Source: an uncultured Marinobacter sp. (lineage in GTDB: Bacteria; Pseudomonadota; Gammaproteobacteria; Pseudomonadales; Oleiphilaceae). Taken from it: a DNA stretch of 64,000 nt. Below, piece after piece: positions 1-10,768 of this stretch. Every line of letters begins with the position of its first letter. The stretch's first letter is position 1. The position numbers and the translations under genes were made by a program. The stretch is from NCBI RefSeq assembly GCF_913055835.1, contig NZ_CAJXKQ010000021.1:1-64000 (forward strand). The letters run 5' to 3'. The notes beneath the pieces are model-generated. The model saw only the letters and a list, made by a program, of their open reading frames with translations, did no database searches and was not told the origin of the DNA.

Positions 1-77
1 CCAATACGCAGGCTAGAGGGACCGGAGCCCACCGATCAAAGCATCGTTCTGCTCAACAGTGCCAATGGTGATTCGCA
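1..77 (-). pseudogene. Duplicated 3' tail of hisC (fragment)
   Basis: Bases 1-77 are identical to 138-214. They hold the last 21 codons of hisC with its stop codon (13-15), plus 12 bp of downstream sequence. The copy may extend left beyond the window. It is fused at about 76-78 to the right half of a family A palindromic element, and the intact hisC follows at 150. The fragment has no start and cannot make a working protein. A real tandem duplication of 137 bp and a misassembly caused by the strong palindrome are both possible. Confidence 0.8.
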
Positions 78-137
78 AGCGCACATGGATGTGCTCGTAG
101 CGGTTCCCGGAGAGGGGCGCCTACCCCGCTCTACCCG
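78..137. repeat. Family A palindromic element A1, right half only
   Basis: Positions 78-102 match the second core hairpin of the complete family A copies (GCACAT-GG-ATGTGC). Positions 103-137 are a GC-rich right arm. The matching left arm and first core hairpin are absent; the hisC tail fragment occupies their place. The arm ends 12 bp from the stop codon of intact hisC. Confidence 0.75.
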
Positions 138-149
138 CCAATACGCAGG

Positions 150-1202
150 CTAGAGGGACCGGAGCCCACCGATCAAAGCATCGTTCTGCTCAACAGTGCC
201 AATGGTGATTCGCAGGAAATCGCTAATTCTGGGCTTGTTGAAGTGCCGAACGATAATGCCCTGCTCTCTCAGGCTCTTGGCCAGAACCTCACCCGGCTGA
301 TCTTTATGACGGGCAAAGATAAAGTTTGCCTTGGAGGGTAGCACCTCGAAACCAAGATTCTCCAGGGCGGCAGTCACCCGCTCGCGCTCGGAGATCACAC
401 CATCGCAGCACTTCCTGAACCAGGCCTCATCCTCATAGGCGGCTTTCGCACCGGCCAGGGCCAGGCGATCCAGCGGGTAGCTGTTGAAGCTGTTCTTGAC
501 GCGATTCAGGGCTTCGATCAGGTCCGGATGGCCAACGGCGAAACCTACGCGCAATCCAGCCAGTGAACGGGCCTTGGACAGAGTCTGGGAGACCAGCAGG
601 TTCGGGTACTTGTCGACCAGGGTAATCGCCGACTCGCCGCCGAAATCGATGTAGGCTTCGTCCACTACCACGACGCGATCCGGATTGGCTGCCAGGATTT
701 CTTCCACATATTGCAACTCAAGGTACCGACCGGTAGGCGCGTTCGGGTTCGGGAAGATTACGCCGCCATTGGGTTGCTTGTAGTCGTCCGGGTTGATCTC
801 GAAGCTTTCCGTCAGCGGTAGTTTTTTGCTCTCAATGCTATAGAGGCCGCAGTACACCGGATAGAAGCTGTAGGTGATATCCGGGAACAGGATCGGTTCG
901 CCATGCTGGAACAGGCCAAAGAAGATGTGCGCCAGGACTTCATCCGAACCGTTGCCGAGGAAGACCTGGTTCGGCTGGATGCCGTGGTAAGCCGCGATGG
1001 TCTGCCGCAGGCTTTCGCCTTCCGGGTCCGGATAGAGGCGCAGGCTGTCGTTCAGTTCGGCCTGGATGGCTTCGATGACTTTTGGTGAGGGGCCGAAGGG
1101 GTTTTCGTTGGTGTTCAGCTTCACCAGGTTAGCCATTTTTGGCTGCTCGCCTGGGACGTAGGGAACCAGGTCGTTTACCAGGGGGCTCCAGAATTTGCTC
1201 AT
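150..1202 (-). CDS. hisC: Histidinol-phosphate aminotransferase HisC
   Basis: PLP-dependent class II aminotransferase of histidine biosynthesis, converting imidazole-acetol phosphate to L-histidinol phosphate with glutamate as amino donor. The product is 350 aa, normal for the family. The N-terminal [10 protein letters not shown] substrate motif is present, as is the [17 protein letters not shown] segment carrying the PLP lysine. The ATG at 1202 was chosen because GGAG lies just upstream; longer starts run into a palindromic element. It is the last gene of the murA-hisG-hisD-hisC set on this strand, separated from hisD by 351 bp of repeats. The family identity is clear. Confidence 0.96.
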   Translation of the reverse strand: MSKFWSPLVNDLVPYVPGEQPKMANLVKLNTNENPFGPSPKVIEAIQAELNDSLRLYPDPEGESLRQTIAAYHGIQPNQVFLGNGSDEVLAHIFFGLFQHGEPILFPDITYSFYPVYCGLYSIESKKLPLTESFEINPDDYKQPNGGVIFPNPNAPTGRYLELQYVEEILAANPDRVVVVDEAYIDFGGESAITLVDKYPNLLVSQTLSKARSLAGLRVGFAVGHPDLIEALNRVKNSFNSYPLDRLALAGAKAAYEDEAWFRKCCDGVISERERVTAALENLGFEVLPSKANFIFARHKDQPGEVLAKSLREQGIIVRHFNKPRISDFLRITIGTVEQNDALIGGLRSL

Positions 1203-1228
1203 TTTTTTACTCCGAGCTGACGGCATGT

Positions 1229-1408
1229 GGGCGGGGCAGGCTCCCAGGAACCGCTGCGAGCACCCGCAAGCGGGTCCGGCCAGCAATCGCTGATTGCTGT
1301 CGTGTGGCTATCGCATGAAGCTCCGCTTCATCATCGCTCTGCCACACCCATGTGCGCTTGTTTCGGGCCATCCATGGCCCTCTACATTCCTGGGAGCCTG
1401 CCCCGCCC
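1229..1408. repeat. Family A palindromic element A2 (long, nested type)
   Basis: Arms 1229-1250 and 1387-1408 are perfectly complementary (22/22). The core is 136 nt instead of about 54. It begins and ends like the short core (hairpin ending GGCCATCCATGGCC at the right), but hairpin 2 is split after GAGCAC by an 86-nt block (1264-1349). That block contains its own small hairpins, such as ACCCGC-AAGCGGGT and AGCAATC-gct-GATTGCT. The element lies between hisD and hisC, inside the presumed operon. The rest of the 351-bp gap holds two REP-like palindromes and nothing else I recognise. Confidence 0.85.
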
Positions 1409-1439
1409 CGATGCCTGCGTAGTTCAGAGGTAGCACATT

Positions 1440-1533
1440 GTCGGATTACGGCTTCGCCTAATCCGACCTACGGGATACCTGCGTCATTGGGCGATGTCGT
1501 CATGTAGGTCGGATTAGCAAAGCGTAATCCGAC
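1440..1533. repeat. Two REP-like palindromes, inverted pair
   Basis: Two copies of a 28-32 bp palindrome built on GTCGGATTA...TAATCCGAC plus a CTACG/CGTAG tail, at 1440-1471 and 1504-1533, in opposite orientation. The same unit recurs at 17320-17522, 31182-31266, 38474-38506 and 40435-40522. Such short GC-rich palindromes between genes are typical of REP sequences. Confidence 0.8.
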
Positions 1534-1553
1534 GACGAGTCCGACACTTAACC

Positions 1554-2858
1554 TTAATTCTTGATCCGATATTCCGCCGACCGGGCGTGAGCGGTTAAAC
1601 CTTCACCACGGGCCAGAACCGACGCAACACGCCCCATTCGGTCAGCACCGGCAGCACTGAAGCCGATGATGGAGGACCGTTTCTGGAAGTCGTAGACACC
1701 CAGCGGGGAAGAGAACCTTGCTGTGCCGCTGGTGGGCAGCACGTGGTTCGGGCCGGCGCAGTAGTCGCCGAGGGCTTCTGCGGTGTAGCGGCCCATGAAG
1801 ATGGCCCCGGCGTGGCGGATGTCTTCGAGCATGGCCTCGGGGTCTTCAACCGACAGCTCCAGGTGTTCCGGGGCGATGCGGTTGGACACTTCGGCGGCCT
1901 GTTTCAGATCGGCCACATGGATCAGCGCGGCGCGGTCGGTCATGGAAGTGCGGATGATATCGGCACGTTCCATGGTTGGCAGCAGTTTGTTGATGCTGGC
2001 TTCGACCGCATCCAGGAATTCGGCATCCGGGCTGATCAGGATGGACTGGGCCTGCTCGTCGTGCTCCGCCTGGGAGAACAGGTCCATGGCGATCCAGTCG
2101 GGGTCAGTTTTGCCATCACTGATCACCAGTATTTCCGACGGACCGGCGATCATGTCGATGCCGACAACACCAAAGACTTCACGCTTGGCGGTGGCAACAA
2201 AGATGTTGCCGGGGCCGACGATTTTATCAACGGCCGGGATGGTTTCTGTGCCATAAGCCAGCGCGCCCACGGCCTGGGCACCGCCAACAGTGAATACGCG
2301 ATCAACACCAGCGATTGCCGCAGCGGCCAGCACCATGTCATTCACCACACCATCCGGTGTCGGGACGACCATCACTACTTCGCTGACACCGGCGACCTTG
2401 GCAGGAATGGCGTTCATCAGCACGGAAGACGGGTAAGCGGCTTTGCCGCCGGGCACGTACAAGCCCGCACGATCCAAAGGCGTCACCTTCTGGCCCAGAA
2501 CAGTGCCGTCCTGGTCCTCATACTGCCAGGACTTCTGATTCTGGCGCTCGTGGTAGTCCCGGATCCGCTCAGCGGCTTTTTCCAGTGCAACCCTCTGGTC
2601 CTCAGGAATAGCCTCCAATGCCTGCTGCAAACGCTCCTGCCCCATTTCCAGCTCGGCCACGGAACCAACCTTCAGGCGGTCAAACTTTTCGGTGAACTCC
2701 AGAACGGCCTGGTCACCACGGGTTTTCACCTCATGCAGGATATGACGCACCGACTCGTTCACCTGATGATCAACGCTGTCGTCCCAGGCCAGGAGTTTGG
2801 CCAACGCATCGTTAAAGTCACTCTGGGAAGCGTTCAATCGGGTGATCTTGGCGGTCAT
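1554..2858 (-). CDS. hisD: Histidinol dehydrogenase HisD
   Basis: Zinc enzyme that oxidises L-histidinol to L-histidine in two NAD-dependent steps, the last reaction of the pathway. The product is 434 aa, the usual length. Recognisable stretches include the nucleotide-binding [13 protein letters not shown], the [14 protein letters not shown] block, AGPSEILVI, and the conserved [11 protein letters not shown] near the C-terminus. The Shine-Dalgarno sequence (TAGGAT) before the ATG is modest. It is transcribed after hisG, with a family A element (A3) between the two genes. Confidence 0.97.
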   Translation of the reverse strand: MTAKITRLNASQSDFNDALAKLLAWDDSVDHQVNESVRHILHEVKTRGDQAVLEFTEKFDRLKVGSVAELEMGQERLQQALEAIPEDQRVALEKAAERIRDYHERQNQKSWQYEDQDGTVLGQKVTPLDRAGLYVPGGKAAYPSSVLMNAIPAKVAGVSEVVMVVPTPDGVVNDMVLAAAAIAGVDRVFTVGGAQAVGALAYGTETIPAVDKIVGPGNIFVATAKREVFGVVGIDMIAGPSEILVISDGKTDPDWIAMDLFSQAEHDEQAQSILISPDAEFLDAVEASINKLLPTMERADIIRTSMTDRAALIHVADLKQAAEVSNRIAPEHLELSVEDPEAMLEDIRHAGAIFMGRYTAEALGDYCAGPNHVLPTSGTARFSSPLGVYDFQKRSSIIGFSAAGADRMGRVASVLARGEGLTAHARSAEYRIKN

Positions 2859-2917
2859 AAATCAAATCCTAGGTTAGCTTAAAACGTGACACTGCCGGGC
2901 CCGGCTCGATGGCTCGG

Positions 2918-3027
2918 GAATCGGTCAGGGATGGCTTCCCAAAACTGTTGAGGGCCATGGACGGCCCGAAACAAGCGCACATGGATGTGCTCGTAGCGTG
3001 TTTTGGGAAGCCATCCCTGACCGATTC
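2918..3027. repeat. Family A palindromic element A3
   Basis: Arms 2918-2945 and 3000-3027 pair perfectly over 28 bp. The 54-nt core (2946-2999) has hairpin 1 GGGCC-ATGGAC-GGCCC and hairpin 2 GCACAT-GG-ATGTGC. The right arm ends on the base next to the hisG stop codon (3028-3030, minus strand), so the hairpin would begin immediately after hisG translation ends. It lies between hisG and hisD, read in the same direction. Confidence 0.9.
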
Positions 3028-3678
3028 TTACTCCGAAGCCTGCCTGCGCTTATCTACAGCAACCGACATCTTCTCGATTATGGGGTTAATACGCCCGTGT
3101 TTCATCTTCATGGACGCGCGATTCACCACCAGCCGGCTGCTGATATGCTCAATCAGTTCCCGGGCCTCAAGGCCATTTGCCTTAAGCGTATTACCGGTAT
3201 CCACAATATCGACGATCTCATCAGCCAGGCCCAGAATCGGAGCCAGCTCCATGGCGCCATAAAGCTTGATGATGTCTGCCTGGCGACCCTGGGCCGAGTA
3301 ATACCGGCGGGCGAGGTTGACGAATTTCGTGGCGACCTTGATGCGCCCGTTGGGCGGCGTCTGATCCTTCGGGCCGGCGGTCATCAGACGACAACGGGAA
3401 ATATTCAGATCCAGTGGCTCGTAAAGCCCTTCCCCACCGTGCTCCATCAAAACGTCCTTACCGGTCACCCCCAGATCGGCCCCGCCATACTGAACATAGG
3501 TCGGCACATCCGTGGCCCGGATAATCAAGACGCGAACGTTGGGATCCGTTGTCGGGAACACCAGTTTGCGGGACTTCTTGACGTCGTCGATCAGCTCAAT
3601 GCCTGCTTCCGCGAGCAGCGGCAGGGTCTCTTCCAGGATTCGTCCCTTCGACAAGGCGATGGTTATGGAATCTGTCAT
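3028..3678 (-). CDS. hisG: ATP phosphoribosyltransferase HisG, short form
   Basis: Joins ATP and PRPP in the first, feedback-controlled step of histidine synthesis. At 216 aa this is the short form, which lacks the C-terminal regulatory domain and in other bacteria works as a hetero-octamer with HisZ. No hisZ lies in this window. Family stretches [14 protein letters not shown], the [13 protein letters not shown] loop and the PRPP-site-like [14 protein letters not shown] are visible. The ATG at 3678 follows GGAAGAATCC; the open frame continues upstream but only within murA-proximal sequence. It lies directly downstream of murA, as in Pseudomonas. Confidence 0.95.
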   Translation of the reverse strand: MTDSITIALSKGRILEETLPLLAEAGIELIDDVKKSRKLVFPTTDPNVRVLIIRATDVPTYVQYGGADLGVTGKDVLMEHGGEGLYEPLDLNISRCRLMTAGPKDQTPPNGRIKVATKFVNLARRYYSAQGRQADIIKLYGAMELAPILGLADEIVDIVDTGNTLKANGLEARELIEHISSRLVVNRASMKMKHGRINPIIEKMSVAVDKRRQASE

Positions 3679-3718
3679 GGATTCTTCCGGTTTCCCGTAT
3701 TGTCTGGATAGATGTCTT

Positions 3719-5252
<1,534 letters not shown>

Positions 5253-5287
5253 AAATAATCCTCGGGTGTTTTGAAATCAGGGGCGAG

Positions 5288-5316
5288 ATTGTAACCAATT
5301 CCGGCGCTCGGGTCAG
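5288..5316 (-). promoter_or_regulatory. Putative sigma-70 promoter for ibaG-murA-his
   Basis: On the minus strand, CTGACC (forward 5311-5316) and TACAAT (forward 5288-5293) are separated by 17 bp, and lie 36-64 bp upstream of the ibaG ATG. The -35 hexamer also forms half of a small hairpin (5311-5327). The assignment is by pattern only. Confidence 0.5.
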
Positions 5317-5356
5317 CTTTACTGACCGGTAACCAAAGGGACCGAGGCCGGAAGGA

Positions 5357-5689
5357 TCAATGGGCAGGATGGACGGCTTCCGGACCAAACCCCTCAAGCT
5401 GATCATCGAGATTGCTCAGGGCCGCCAGAGAAGCCAGGCGACCACTGACACCCCGGAATGACAAGGTAATGCCCGCCTGGCGTGCAAGGCGTTGCCAGCA
5501 GAGCAACATGGACAGCACAACACTGTGGGCGGTGACCAGGCCATCGAGATCAATGACCAGATCGCCGGACACCGAGCGGATCAGTTTCTCGCCCTCGTTT
5601 CTCAGGCTGACCACGGTGTCTGGCGTAACCTCGCCAGAGACAATCAGGGCCCCGTCAGAAAGCTGAACCCGAGGCATGCCTGAGGTCAT
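5357..5689 (-). CDS. mlaB: STAS-domain protein MlaB
   Basis: Cytoplasmic STAS-domain subunit of the Mla phospholipid transporter; it binds the MlaF ATPase and is needed for complex stability and activity. The 110-aa protein has the STAS pattern GDLVIDLDGLVTAHSVVLSMLL around residues 42-64. Its ATG overlaps the mlaC stop by four bases, which suggests translational coupling. The assignment rests more on context than on sequence, as STAS proteins are divergent. Confidence 0.88.
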   Translation of the reverse strand: MTSGMPRVQLSDGALIVSGEVTPDTVVSLRNEGEKLIRSVSGDLVIDLDGLVTAHSVVLSMLLCWQRLARQAGITLSFRGVSGRLASLAALSNLDDQLEGFGPEAVHPAH

Positions 5690-6339
5690 GAGTTGTCCAC
5701 TTCCTGCTCCAGATTCAGCGATTCAACGGCATCACTCCATCCGTCAATGACCACCTGAATCTGGCCGCGGTTTTCTTCCATTTCCTGGCTGAACCGGTCC
5801 CGGAATGCCAGGCCGATATTCACGCCCTCAACGATGACGTTTTCCATCAACCACTTGCCTTCGGAGTTCCGGTACATCGAATAAGTCACCGGGTAACGGT
5901 TACCGGATGCACTGATAACTTCCATCTGAACGGAGGCCCGGTCATCACTCTGGGGGTTAATGGTCGCTTCCTTGACCTGAATTTCGAAGTTCTCCGCGTT
6001 GACCAGGGCCTGCGCGTAGCTGTCGAACAGGCTGCGCTTGAACTTGGCCACAAATTCGTCCCGCTGTTCGGGAGTGGTCTGACGGGCATAACGGCCCATC
6101 ACCCGCGCGGCTATACGCCGGAAGTCCACGAAGTCCGTCAGGGCCTGATCCATGCTTTCGTAGAAGGCTTCGGGATCACGCTCATACAGGCCCCGCTCTT
6201 CGTTGAGTTTTTCAACCAGCCGCTGGGTGTTCTCGTCCACATATTTGCGGAGATCCTCCGCTTCGCTCGCCTGCGCTGGCGTAACGAGAACCAGGGCCAT
6301 CACAAGGCCAAGAAAAAGGTGGTGCTTCAGAGCAAACAT
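5686..6339 (-). CDS. mlaC: Periplasmic phospholipid carrier MlaC
   Basis: A periplasmic shuttle that carries phospholipid between the outer-membrane MlaA complex and the inner-membrane MlaFEDB. The product is 217 aa with a signal peptide (about residues 1-24, ending in TPAQA-SEAED). The MlaC/Ttg2D domain follows, with FVDFRRIAARVMGRYARQTTPEQR (partly shown) and KWLMENVIVEGVNIGLAFRDRF. It lies 32 bp after mlaD and overlaps mlaB. Confidence 0.94.
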   Translation of the reverse strand: MFALKHHLFLGLVMALVLVTPAQASEAEDLRKYVDENTQRLVEKLNEERGLYERDPEAFYESMDQALTDFVDFRRIAARVMGRYARQTTPEQRDEFVAKFKRSLFDSYAQALVNAENFEIQVKEATINPQSDDRASVQMEVISASGNRYPVTYSMYRNSEGKWLMENVIVEGVNIGLAFRDRFSQEMEENRGQIQVVIDGWSDAVESLNLEQEVDNS

Positions 6340-6371
6340 CAGGATCTCCTGTTGAATCTTTCCGGCCCGAA

Positions 6372-6821
6372 TCAGCGGCCCGACGCAAAATTGCTGATCA
6401 GCCGCTCAAGGTTCATGGCCGACTGTGTCGAGTAGAAGGTATCCCCTTCCTTCAACGAGTCCATCTCGGCCCCGATCGATATATCAATGTACTGCTCACC
6501 GAGCAGGCCGGATGTACGTATAACTGCGGAACTGTCCGAGGGTATATTGTCGACATCCGAATGGATCGACATTTCCACCCGCGCCTGAAATGTCTCTTTA
6601 TTCAGACTTATGGATTCAATGGTGCCCACTGTTACCCCGGCCATGGAAACTCTCCCCCGGGGCGTAAGCCCGCCGGTGTCGTTGAAATTGGCGTAGATGG
6701 TGTAAGTGCTCTCGGCCGATTTCGGCGACAGCCCGCTAACCTGAAGCGCCAGGAAAAGCAGTGCCGCACAGCCTGCGATCATGAACAGGCCAACGATGAT
6801 TTCAGTGGTTCTCTGTGCCAT
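6372..6821 (-). CDS. mlaD: MCE-domain lipid-binding protein MlaD
   Basis: Membrane-anchored MCE protein whose hexamer forms the periplasmic channel of the Mla transporter. The protein is 149 aa, with one N-terminal transmembrane helix (about residues 8-30) and one MCE domain starting near YTIYANFNDTGGLTPRGRVS. It is shorter than E. coli MlaD (183 aa). The ATG at 6821 is preferred over the upstream 6869 because GGAG lies six bases before it and the protein then begins MAQRTTEI. Confidence 0.93.
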   Translation of the reverse strand: MAQRTTEIIVGLFMIAGCAALLFLALQVSGLSPKSAESTYTIYANFNDTGGLTPRGRVSMAGVTVGTIESISLNKETFQARVEMSIHSDVDNIPSDSSAVIRTSGLLGEQYIDISIGAEMDSLKEGDTFYSTQSAMNLERLISNFASGR

Positions 6822-6855
6822 TTCCGGCTCCGGTAATATCTCGTTAATCGTTGAT

Positions 6856-7638
6856 TCAGAAATCGCCAAACATGACAGCGGTCAGAACAAAATCCAGGCC
6901 GAGCACGGCCAGCGAGGAGTACACCACGGTCTTGGTGGTCGCCGAACTGATACCTGCCGAGGTCGGCACACAGTCATACCCCTGGTAGACCGCAATCCAG
7001 GCGCAGACAAAGCCGAAAACGATGCTCTTGATGACGCCGTTCAGGACATCATCCACAAAATCCACCGACGACTGCATGTTGCCCCAGAAGGAGCCTTCGA
7101 ACACGCCCAGCCAATCCACACCTACCAGCATACCGCCCCAGATGCCGACCACCGAGAAAATCACCGCCAGCACCGGCATGGCGATAAACCCGGCCCAGAG
7201 GCGGGGCGCAATCACGCGCCGAAGCGGGTCCACGCCCATCATTTCCATGCTGGACAGTTGCTCGGTGGCTTTCATCAAGCCAATCTCCGCCGTCAGCGCC
7301 GAACCCGCCCGGCCCGCAAAGAGCAGTGCCGTCACTACCGGGCCAAGTTCACGCACCAGGGTCAGGGCAATCATCTGGCCGATGGCCGCTTCCGAGCCGT
7401 AGTCGCTCAGGATTGTGTATCCCTGCAGCCCCAGCACCATGCCGATAAACAGGCCGGACACCACAATAATGGCCAGAGAAAGAACGCCAACGGCATACAA
7501 CTGCTTCAGCAGAAGGGGAAAACCGGTCGCCGGCCTGGGCACCCCGCCAAGCACTCCCGCCAGGAAACGGCCTGACCGACCAAATGAGGAGACTATATCA
7601 AGCCCGAGACGACCGAATGCCGCAATTCTTTCGATCAA
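6856..7638 (-). CDS. mlaE: Mla ABC transporter permease MlaE
   Basis: Integral-membrane permease of the MlaFEDB complex (MlaE/YrbE family). At 260 aa it has five or six hydrophobic segments and the family signature [27 protein letters not shown] (partly shown) in the middle. It overlaps the end of mlaF by four bases and precedes mlaD by 34 bp. Confidence 0.95.
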   Translation of the reverse strand: MIERIAAFGRLGLDIVSSFGRSGRFLAGVLGGVPRPATGFPLLLKQLYAVGVLSLAIIVVSGLFIGMVLGLQGYTILSDYGSEAAIGQMIALTLVRELGPVVTALLFAGRAGSALTAEIGLMKATEQLSSMEMMGVDPLRRVIAPRLWAGFIAMPVLAVIFSVVGIWGGMLVGVDWLGVFEGSFWGNMQSSVDFVDDVLNGVIKSIVFGFVCAWIAVYQGYDCVPTSAGISSATTKTVVYSSLAVLGLDFVLTAVMFGDF

Positions 7639-8447
7639 GACGCACCCCCGGACAATCCAAAGTCCTGCGCTGCGCCCTCGGCCGGGTAATGGAATGGCAC
7701 CGGGCCATCCGGCTGCCCCTGGAGGAACTGCTGGACCTGCCCTGAAGGATGTGCCCGCAACTCGTCCGGCGTACCCTCGCCAATTACCTTGCCGTCCGAA
7801 ATAATGCAGGCGTAATGGCAGATACTCAGGGATTCCGGCACATCGTGGGAGACCAGAACACTGGTAAGCCCCATGGAACTGTTCAGATCGCGGATCAGTT
7901 TGACCAGAACGCCCATGGCAATCGGGTCCTGTCCGGCAAATGGCTCGTCGTACATGATCAGCTCCGGATCCAGGGCAATACTGCGGGCGAGAGCCACCCG
8001 GCGGGTCATGCCGCCGGACAATTCCGAGGGCATCAAATGGCGGGCACCCCGCAAACCGACCGCTTCCAGCTTCATCAGGACAATGTCGCGGATCATGTCT
8101 TCCGGCAATTTCGTGTGTACCCGAAGCGGGAAGGCCACGTTCTCGAACACGCTAAGATCGGTGAACAGGGCACCGCTCTGGAAGAGCATGCCCATCTTTT
8201 CCCGCAGACTGTAAAGAGCCTTGCGCTTAAGCTTCGGCACTTCATGGCCATCCACCACGACACTGCCGGAATCGGGCTTGAGCTGACCACCGATAAGACG
8301 CAGCAGCGTCGTTTTGCCGGTTCCGCTGGGGCCCATAATGGCGGTAATTTTCCCGCGGGGAATATCCAGGCTGACACCGTCGAAGATACGGCGCCCGGAA
8401 CGGGAGAACACGACATCCTTGAGCGATATGTAGGCCGGTGAATTCAT
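7635..8447 (-). CDS. mlaF: Mla ABC transporter ATPase MlaF
   Basis: Energises phospholipid transport between the inner and outer membranes. The 270-aa protein has Walker [10 protein letters not shown], signature [13 protein letters not shown] and Walker [14 protein letters not shown], the last typical of the MlaF/Ttg2A group. It is the first gene of the mlaFEDCB operon and is divergent from kdsD, as in many gammaproteobacteria. Confidence 0.95.
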   Translation of the reverse strand: MNSPAYISLKDVVFSRSGRRIFDGVSLDIPRGKITAIMGPSGTGKTTLLRLIGGQLKPDSGSVVVDGHEVPKLKRKALYSLREKMGMLFQSGALFTDLSVFENVAFPLRVHTKLPEDMIRDIVLMKLEAVGLRGARHLMPSELSGGMTRRVALARSIALDPELIMYDEPFAGQDPIAMGVLVKLIRDLNSSMGLTSVLVSHDVPESLSICHYACIISDGKVIGEGTPDELRAHPSGQVQQFLQGQPDGPVPFHYPAEGAAQDFGLSGGAS

Positions 8448-8474
8448 AGTCCTTACCTTTCAAAGAGGGGCTAC

Positions 8475-8501
8475 ATTATGCCAAGGAGCGCCCAAGCTCA
8501 A
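8475..8501 (-). promoter_or_regulatory. Putative promoter of the mla operon
   Basis: On the minus strand, TTGAGC (forward 8496-8501) and CATAAT (forward 8475-8480) are spaced by 15 bp, ending 27 bp upstream of the mlaF ATG. The spacing is short, so this is tentative. Confidence 0.35.
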
Positions 8502-8585
8502 TCCAAAGAGCGCAAAATGTACTGATAGCAATGATCAGTTTGACTGAACTTTCGGTAACCGGGCATCGTTGCCGGGTGAAAATGG

Positions 8586-8591
8586 TATACT
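8586..8591 (+). promoter_or_regulatory. Putative -10 box (TATACT) before kdsD
   Basis: TATACT lies 44 bp upstream of the kdsD ATG in the divergent mlaF-kdsD gap. No convincing -35 hexamer is seen at the right distance. Confidence 0.4.
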
Positions 8592-8635
8592 CTGCCCCAC
8601 GTTTTCAATGTCCAGACAGCCAGGCCCAAAGCCCG

Positions 8636-9616
8636 ATGACCGAACAAACTACCAGCGACTTCCGAACTTCTGCGCTTCGCGCCATACGAATTGAGCGCGA
8701 TGCCATCGACGCCCTTGAAGATCGCATCGACGACCAGTTCACCCGGGCCTGCGAGGTCATCATGAACTGCAAGGGCCGCGTGGTTGTGACCGGCATGGGC
8801 AAATCCGGCCACATTGGCAACAAGATTGCAGCCACCCTGGCCAGTACCGGCACACCCTCATTTTTCGTTCATCCCGGTGAGGCGAGCCACGGTGATATGG
8901 GCATGATTACGCCTCAGGATGTGGTGATCGCCATTTCCAACAGCGGCAACACCAGCGAGGTGGTCACCATTCTACCGTTGATCAAACGCATGGGCGCCCC
9001 GTTGATCAGCATGACCGGCAATGCCAGCTCCACCCTGGCCCGCGAAGCGGTCGCCAATCTGGATGTCAGCGTTATGGTGGAAGCCTGCCCACTGGGCCTT
9101 GCACCCACCTCCTCGACAACGGCCACCCTGGTCATGGGCGACGCGCTGGCAGTTGCCCTGCTCGAGGCCCGCGGCTTCAGCGCCGAGGATTTTGCGTTCT
9201 CCCATCCCGGCGGCAGCCTGGGCCGGCGGCTACTCCTCCGGGTATCCGACATCATGCACACCGGTGATCAGATTCCCGTCGTCAATGAGAGCACACTCCT
9301 CAGCGGCGCACTCCTTGAAATCTCCCGCAAGGGGCTTGGCATGACCACCGTTGTTAATCAGGAAGGCACTCTCACGGGAATATTTACGGACGGTGACCTG
9401 CGCCGGACTCTGGATCGATCGGTGGATATTCATAATACCCCCATCAACGAGGTGATGACCCGGAATGGTAAAACCATCCAGGCCGATCATCTGGCGGCGG
9501 AAGCGCTTAATATCATGGAGGAAATGAAGATCAATGCCCTGCCGGTGACCGACGAAAGCGGAACTCTTATTGGCGCTATCAATATGCACGACCTGCTGCG
9601 GGCCGGCGTAATCTGA
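8636..9616 (+). CDS. kdsD: Arabinose-5-phosphate isomerase KdsD
   Basis: Converts ribulose-5-phosphate to arabinose-5-phosphate, the first step towards Kdo of lipopolysaccharide. The protein is 326 aa, with an N-terminal SIS sugar-isomerase domain (GMGKSGHIGNKIAATLASTG, the TPSFFVHPGEASHGDMG active-site stretch) and two C-terminal CBS domains from about residue 205. The start at 8636 gives the usual N-terminus; upstream in-frame ATGs fall in the promoter region. It heads kdsD-kdsC-lptC-lptA-lptB. Confidence 0.95.
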   Translation: MTEQTTSDFRTSALRAIRIERDAIDALEDRIDDQFTRACEVIMNCKGRVVVTGMGKSGHIGNKIAATLASTGTPSFFVHPGEASHGDMGMITPQDVVIAISNSGNTSEVVTILPLIKRMGAPLISMTGNASSTLAREAVANLDVSVMVEACPLGLAPTSSTTATLVMGDALAVALLEARGFSAEDFAFSHPGGSLGRRLLLRVSDIMHTGDQIPVVNESTLLSGALLEISRKGLGMTTVVNQEGTLTGIFTDGDLRRTLDRSVDIHNTPINEVMTRNGKTIQADHLAAEALNIMEEMKINALPVTDESGTLIGAINMHDLLRAGVI

Positions 9617-9638
9617 AGGCGATGAGGAGCTATCTGAA

Positions 9639-10187
9639 ATGACGCACCAGTGGCCTGAATCCCTGCTGGCAAAAGCTGCCAGGATCCGACTGATCGCCCT
9701 GGATGTCGACGGCATCATGAGCGATGGCAAGCTTTACTTCAGCGCCAACGGTGATGAGCTCAAGGCATTCAACATCCTGGACGGCCTGGGATTGAAGCAG
9801 CTTATGGCAGCCGGAATTACCGTGGCCGTTATCACCGGTCGCCGGTCGCCGCTTACCGAGAAACGCATGCGGGATCTGGGCATCCCGCACCTGATGCAGG
9901 GGCGCGAGGACAAGAAAGTGGCCCTGCAGGAACTGGTCGGCACGATGGATATCAGCCCCGATGCCATCGCTTATATGGGCGACGACCTTCCAGACCTGCC
10001 GGCGCTGAGGTTCGCCGGGCTTGGCATCACTGTGCCCAATGGTTACTGGCTGGTGCAGCAGCATGCCGACTACTGCACCCAGGCCCGGGGTGGCGAAGGC
10101 GCGGTGCGGGAAGCCTGCGACCTGCTACTGACCGCCCATGGCAAGCTCGATTCTGCACTTGCGCCCTACCTGGAGCCCGAGTCGTGA
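9639..10187 (+). CDS. kdsC: Kdo-8-phosphate phosphatase KdsC
   Basis: HAD-family phosphatase that removes phosphate from Kdo-8-phosphate. The protein is 182 aa without a cap domain. The catalytic motif I is LDVDGIMSDG, and the C-terminal motif is YMGDDLPDLPAL. It lies 22 bp after kdsD and its stop overlaps the GTG start of lptC. Confidence 0.95.
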   Translation: MTHQWPESLLAKAARIRLIALDVDGIMSDGKLYFSANGDELKAFNILDGLGLKQLMAAGITVAVITGRRSPLTEKRMRDLGIPHLMQGREDKKVALQELVGTMDISPDAIAYMGDDLPDLPALRFAGLGITVPNGYWLVQQHADYCTQARGGEGAVREACDLLLTAHGKLDSALAPYLEPES

Positions 10188-10768
10188 ACTGGCTTCCGGA
10201 CCGGCCGTGGTTGCGAACACTGGCGCTGGCGAGCACTGTGGTAGCAGCCGTTTTTTTGCTCTGGCAAAGCGATGAGCCGCCGGTTATTGATGAAGACGCA
10301 GCGGCGCTGCGCGGCGATGCCGAACCGGACGGCTTCGTGGTGAATGGCAAGTACACATCTTTCGACGAGTCTGGCAATCTCAAGATCCGGTTCTCCAGCC
10401 CCCGAATTGAACAGTTCGAGGAAGGCAACCTGGCCACCATGGAATCTCCCCGCGCCGAACTTTATGGCGGCGAGAATGCCCTGCCCTGGATTGTTGAAGC
10501 CGAGAATGGCAGCCTGCTACAGAACCAGAATCTGGTGTACCTGACGGACAATGTGCGGATTCAGCGCACTGTTGGCGAACGGGACGCCACCCTGACAACA
10601 TCAAGCCTGACCCTGGATAACGACCGGGGCATGGTATATACAGACGCACCCGTAGAAATACGCGACGTTACCGGCATTACCCGGGCCACGGGCATGAAAG
10701 CCTGGATAGACGAGCGGATTCTGGAACTGAACTCCCAGGTGGAAGGACGCTATGAAACCGGAAACTAA
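10184..10768 (+). CDS. lptC: LPS export protein LptC
   Basis: Bitopic inner-membrane protein that takes LPS from LptBFG and hands it to LptA. At 194 aa it has one transmembrane helix at about residues 9-25, then a beta-jellyroll LptC domain. The GTG start at 10184 overlaps the kdsC stop (GTGA). The 3' end overlaps lptA by 17 bp. Confidence 0.92.
   Translation: MNWLPDRPWLRTLALASTVVAAVFLLWQSDEPPVIDEDAAALRGDAEPDGFVVNGKYTSFDESGNLKIRFSSPRIEQFEEGNLATMESPRAELYGGENALPWIVEAENGSLLQNQNLVYLTDNVRIQRTVGERDATLTTSSLTLDNDRGMVYTDAPVEIRDVTGITRATGMKAWIDERILELNSQVEGRYETGN

Noticed and set aside
1743-2882. Long antisense open frame opposite hisD (379 codons)
   Set aside because: It is a shadow of the conserved gene in GC-rich DNA; the product has no recognisable motif. 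The same applies to other long antisense frames such as 45554-47506 opposite leuS and 34463-35971 opposite cysN.
3028-3678. hisG as a truncated gene
   Set aside because: 216 aa is the normal length of the short HisG form that works with HisZ; the reading frame is intact.
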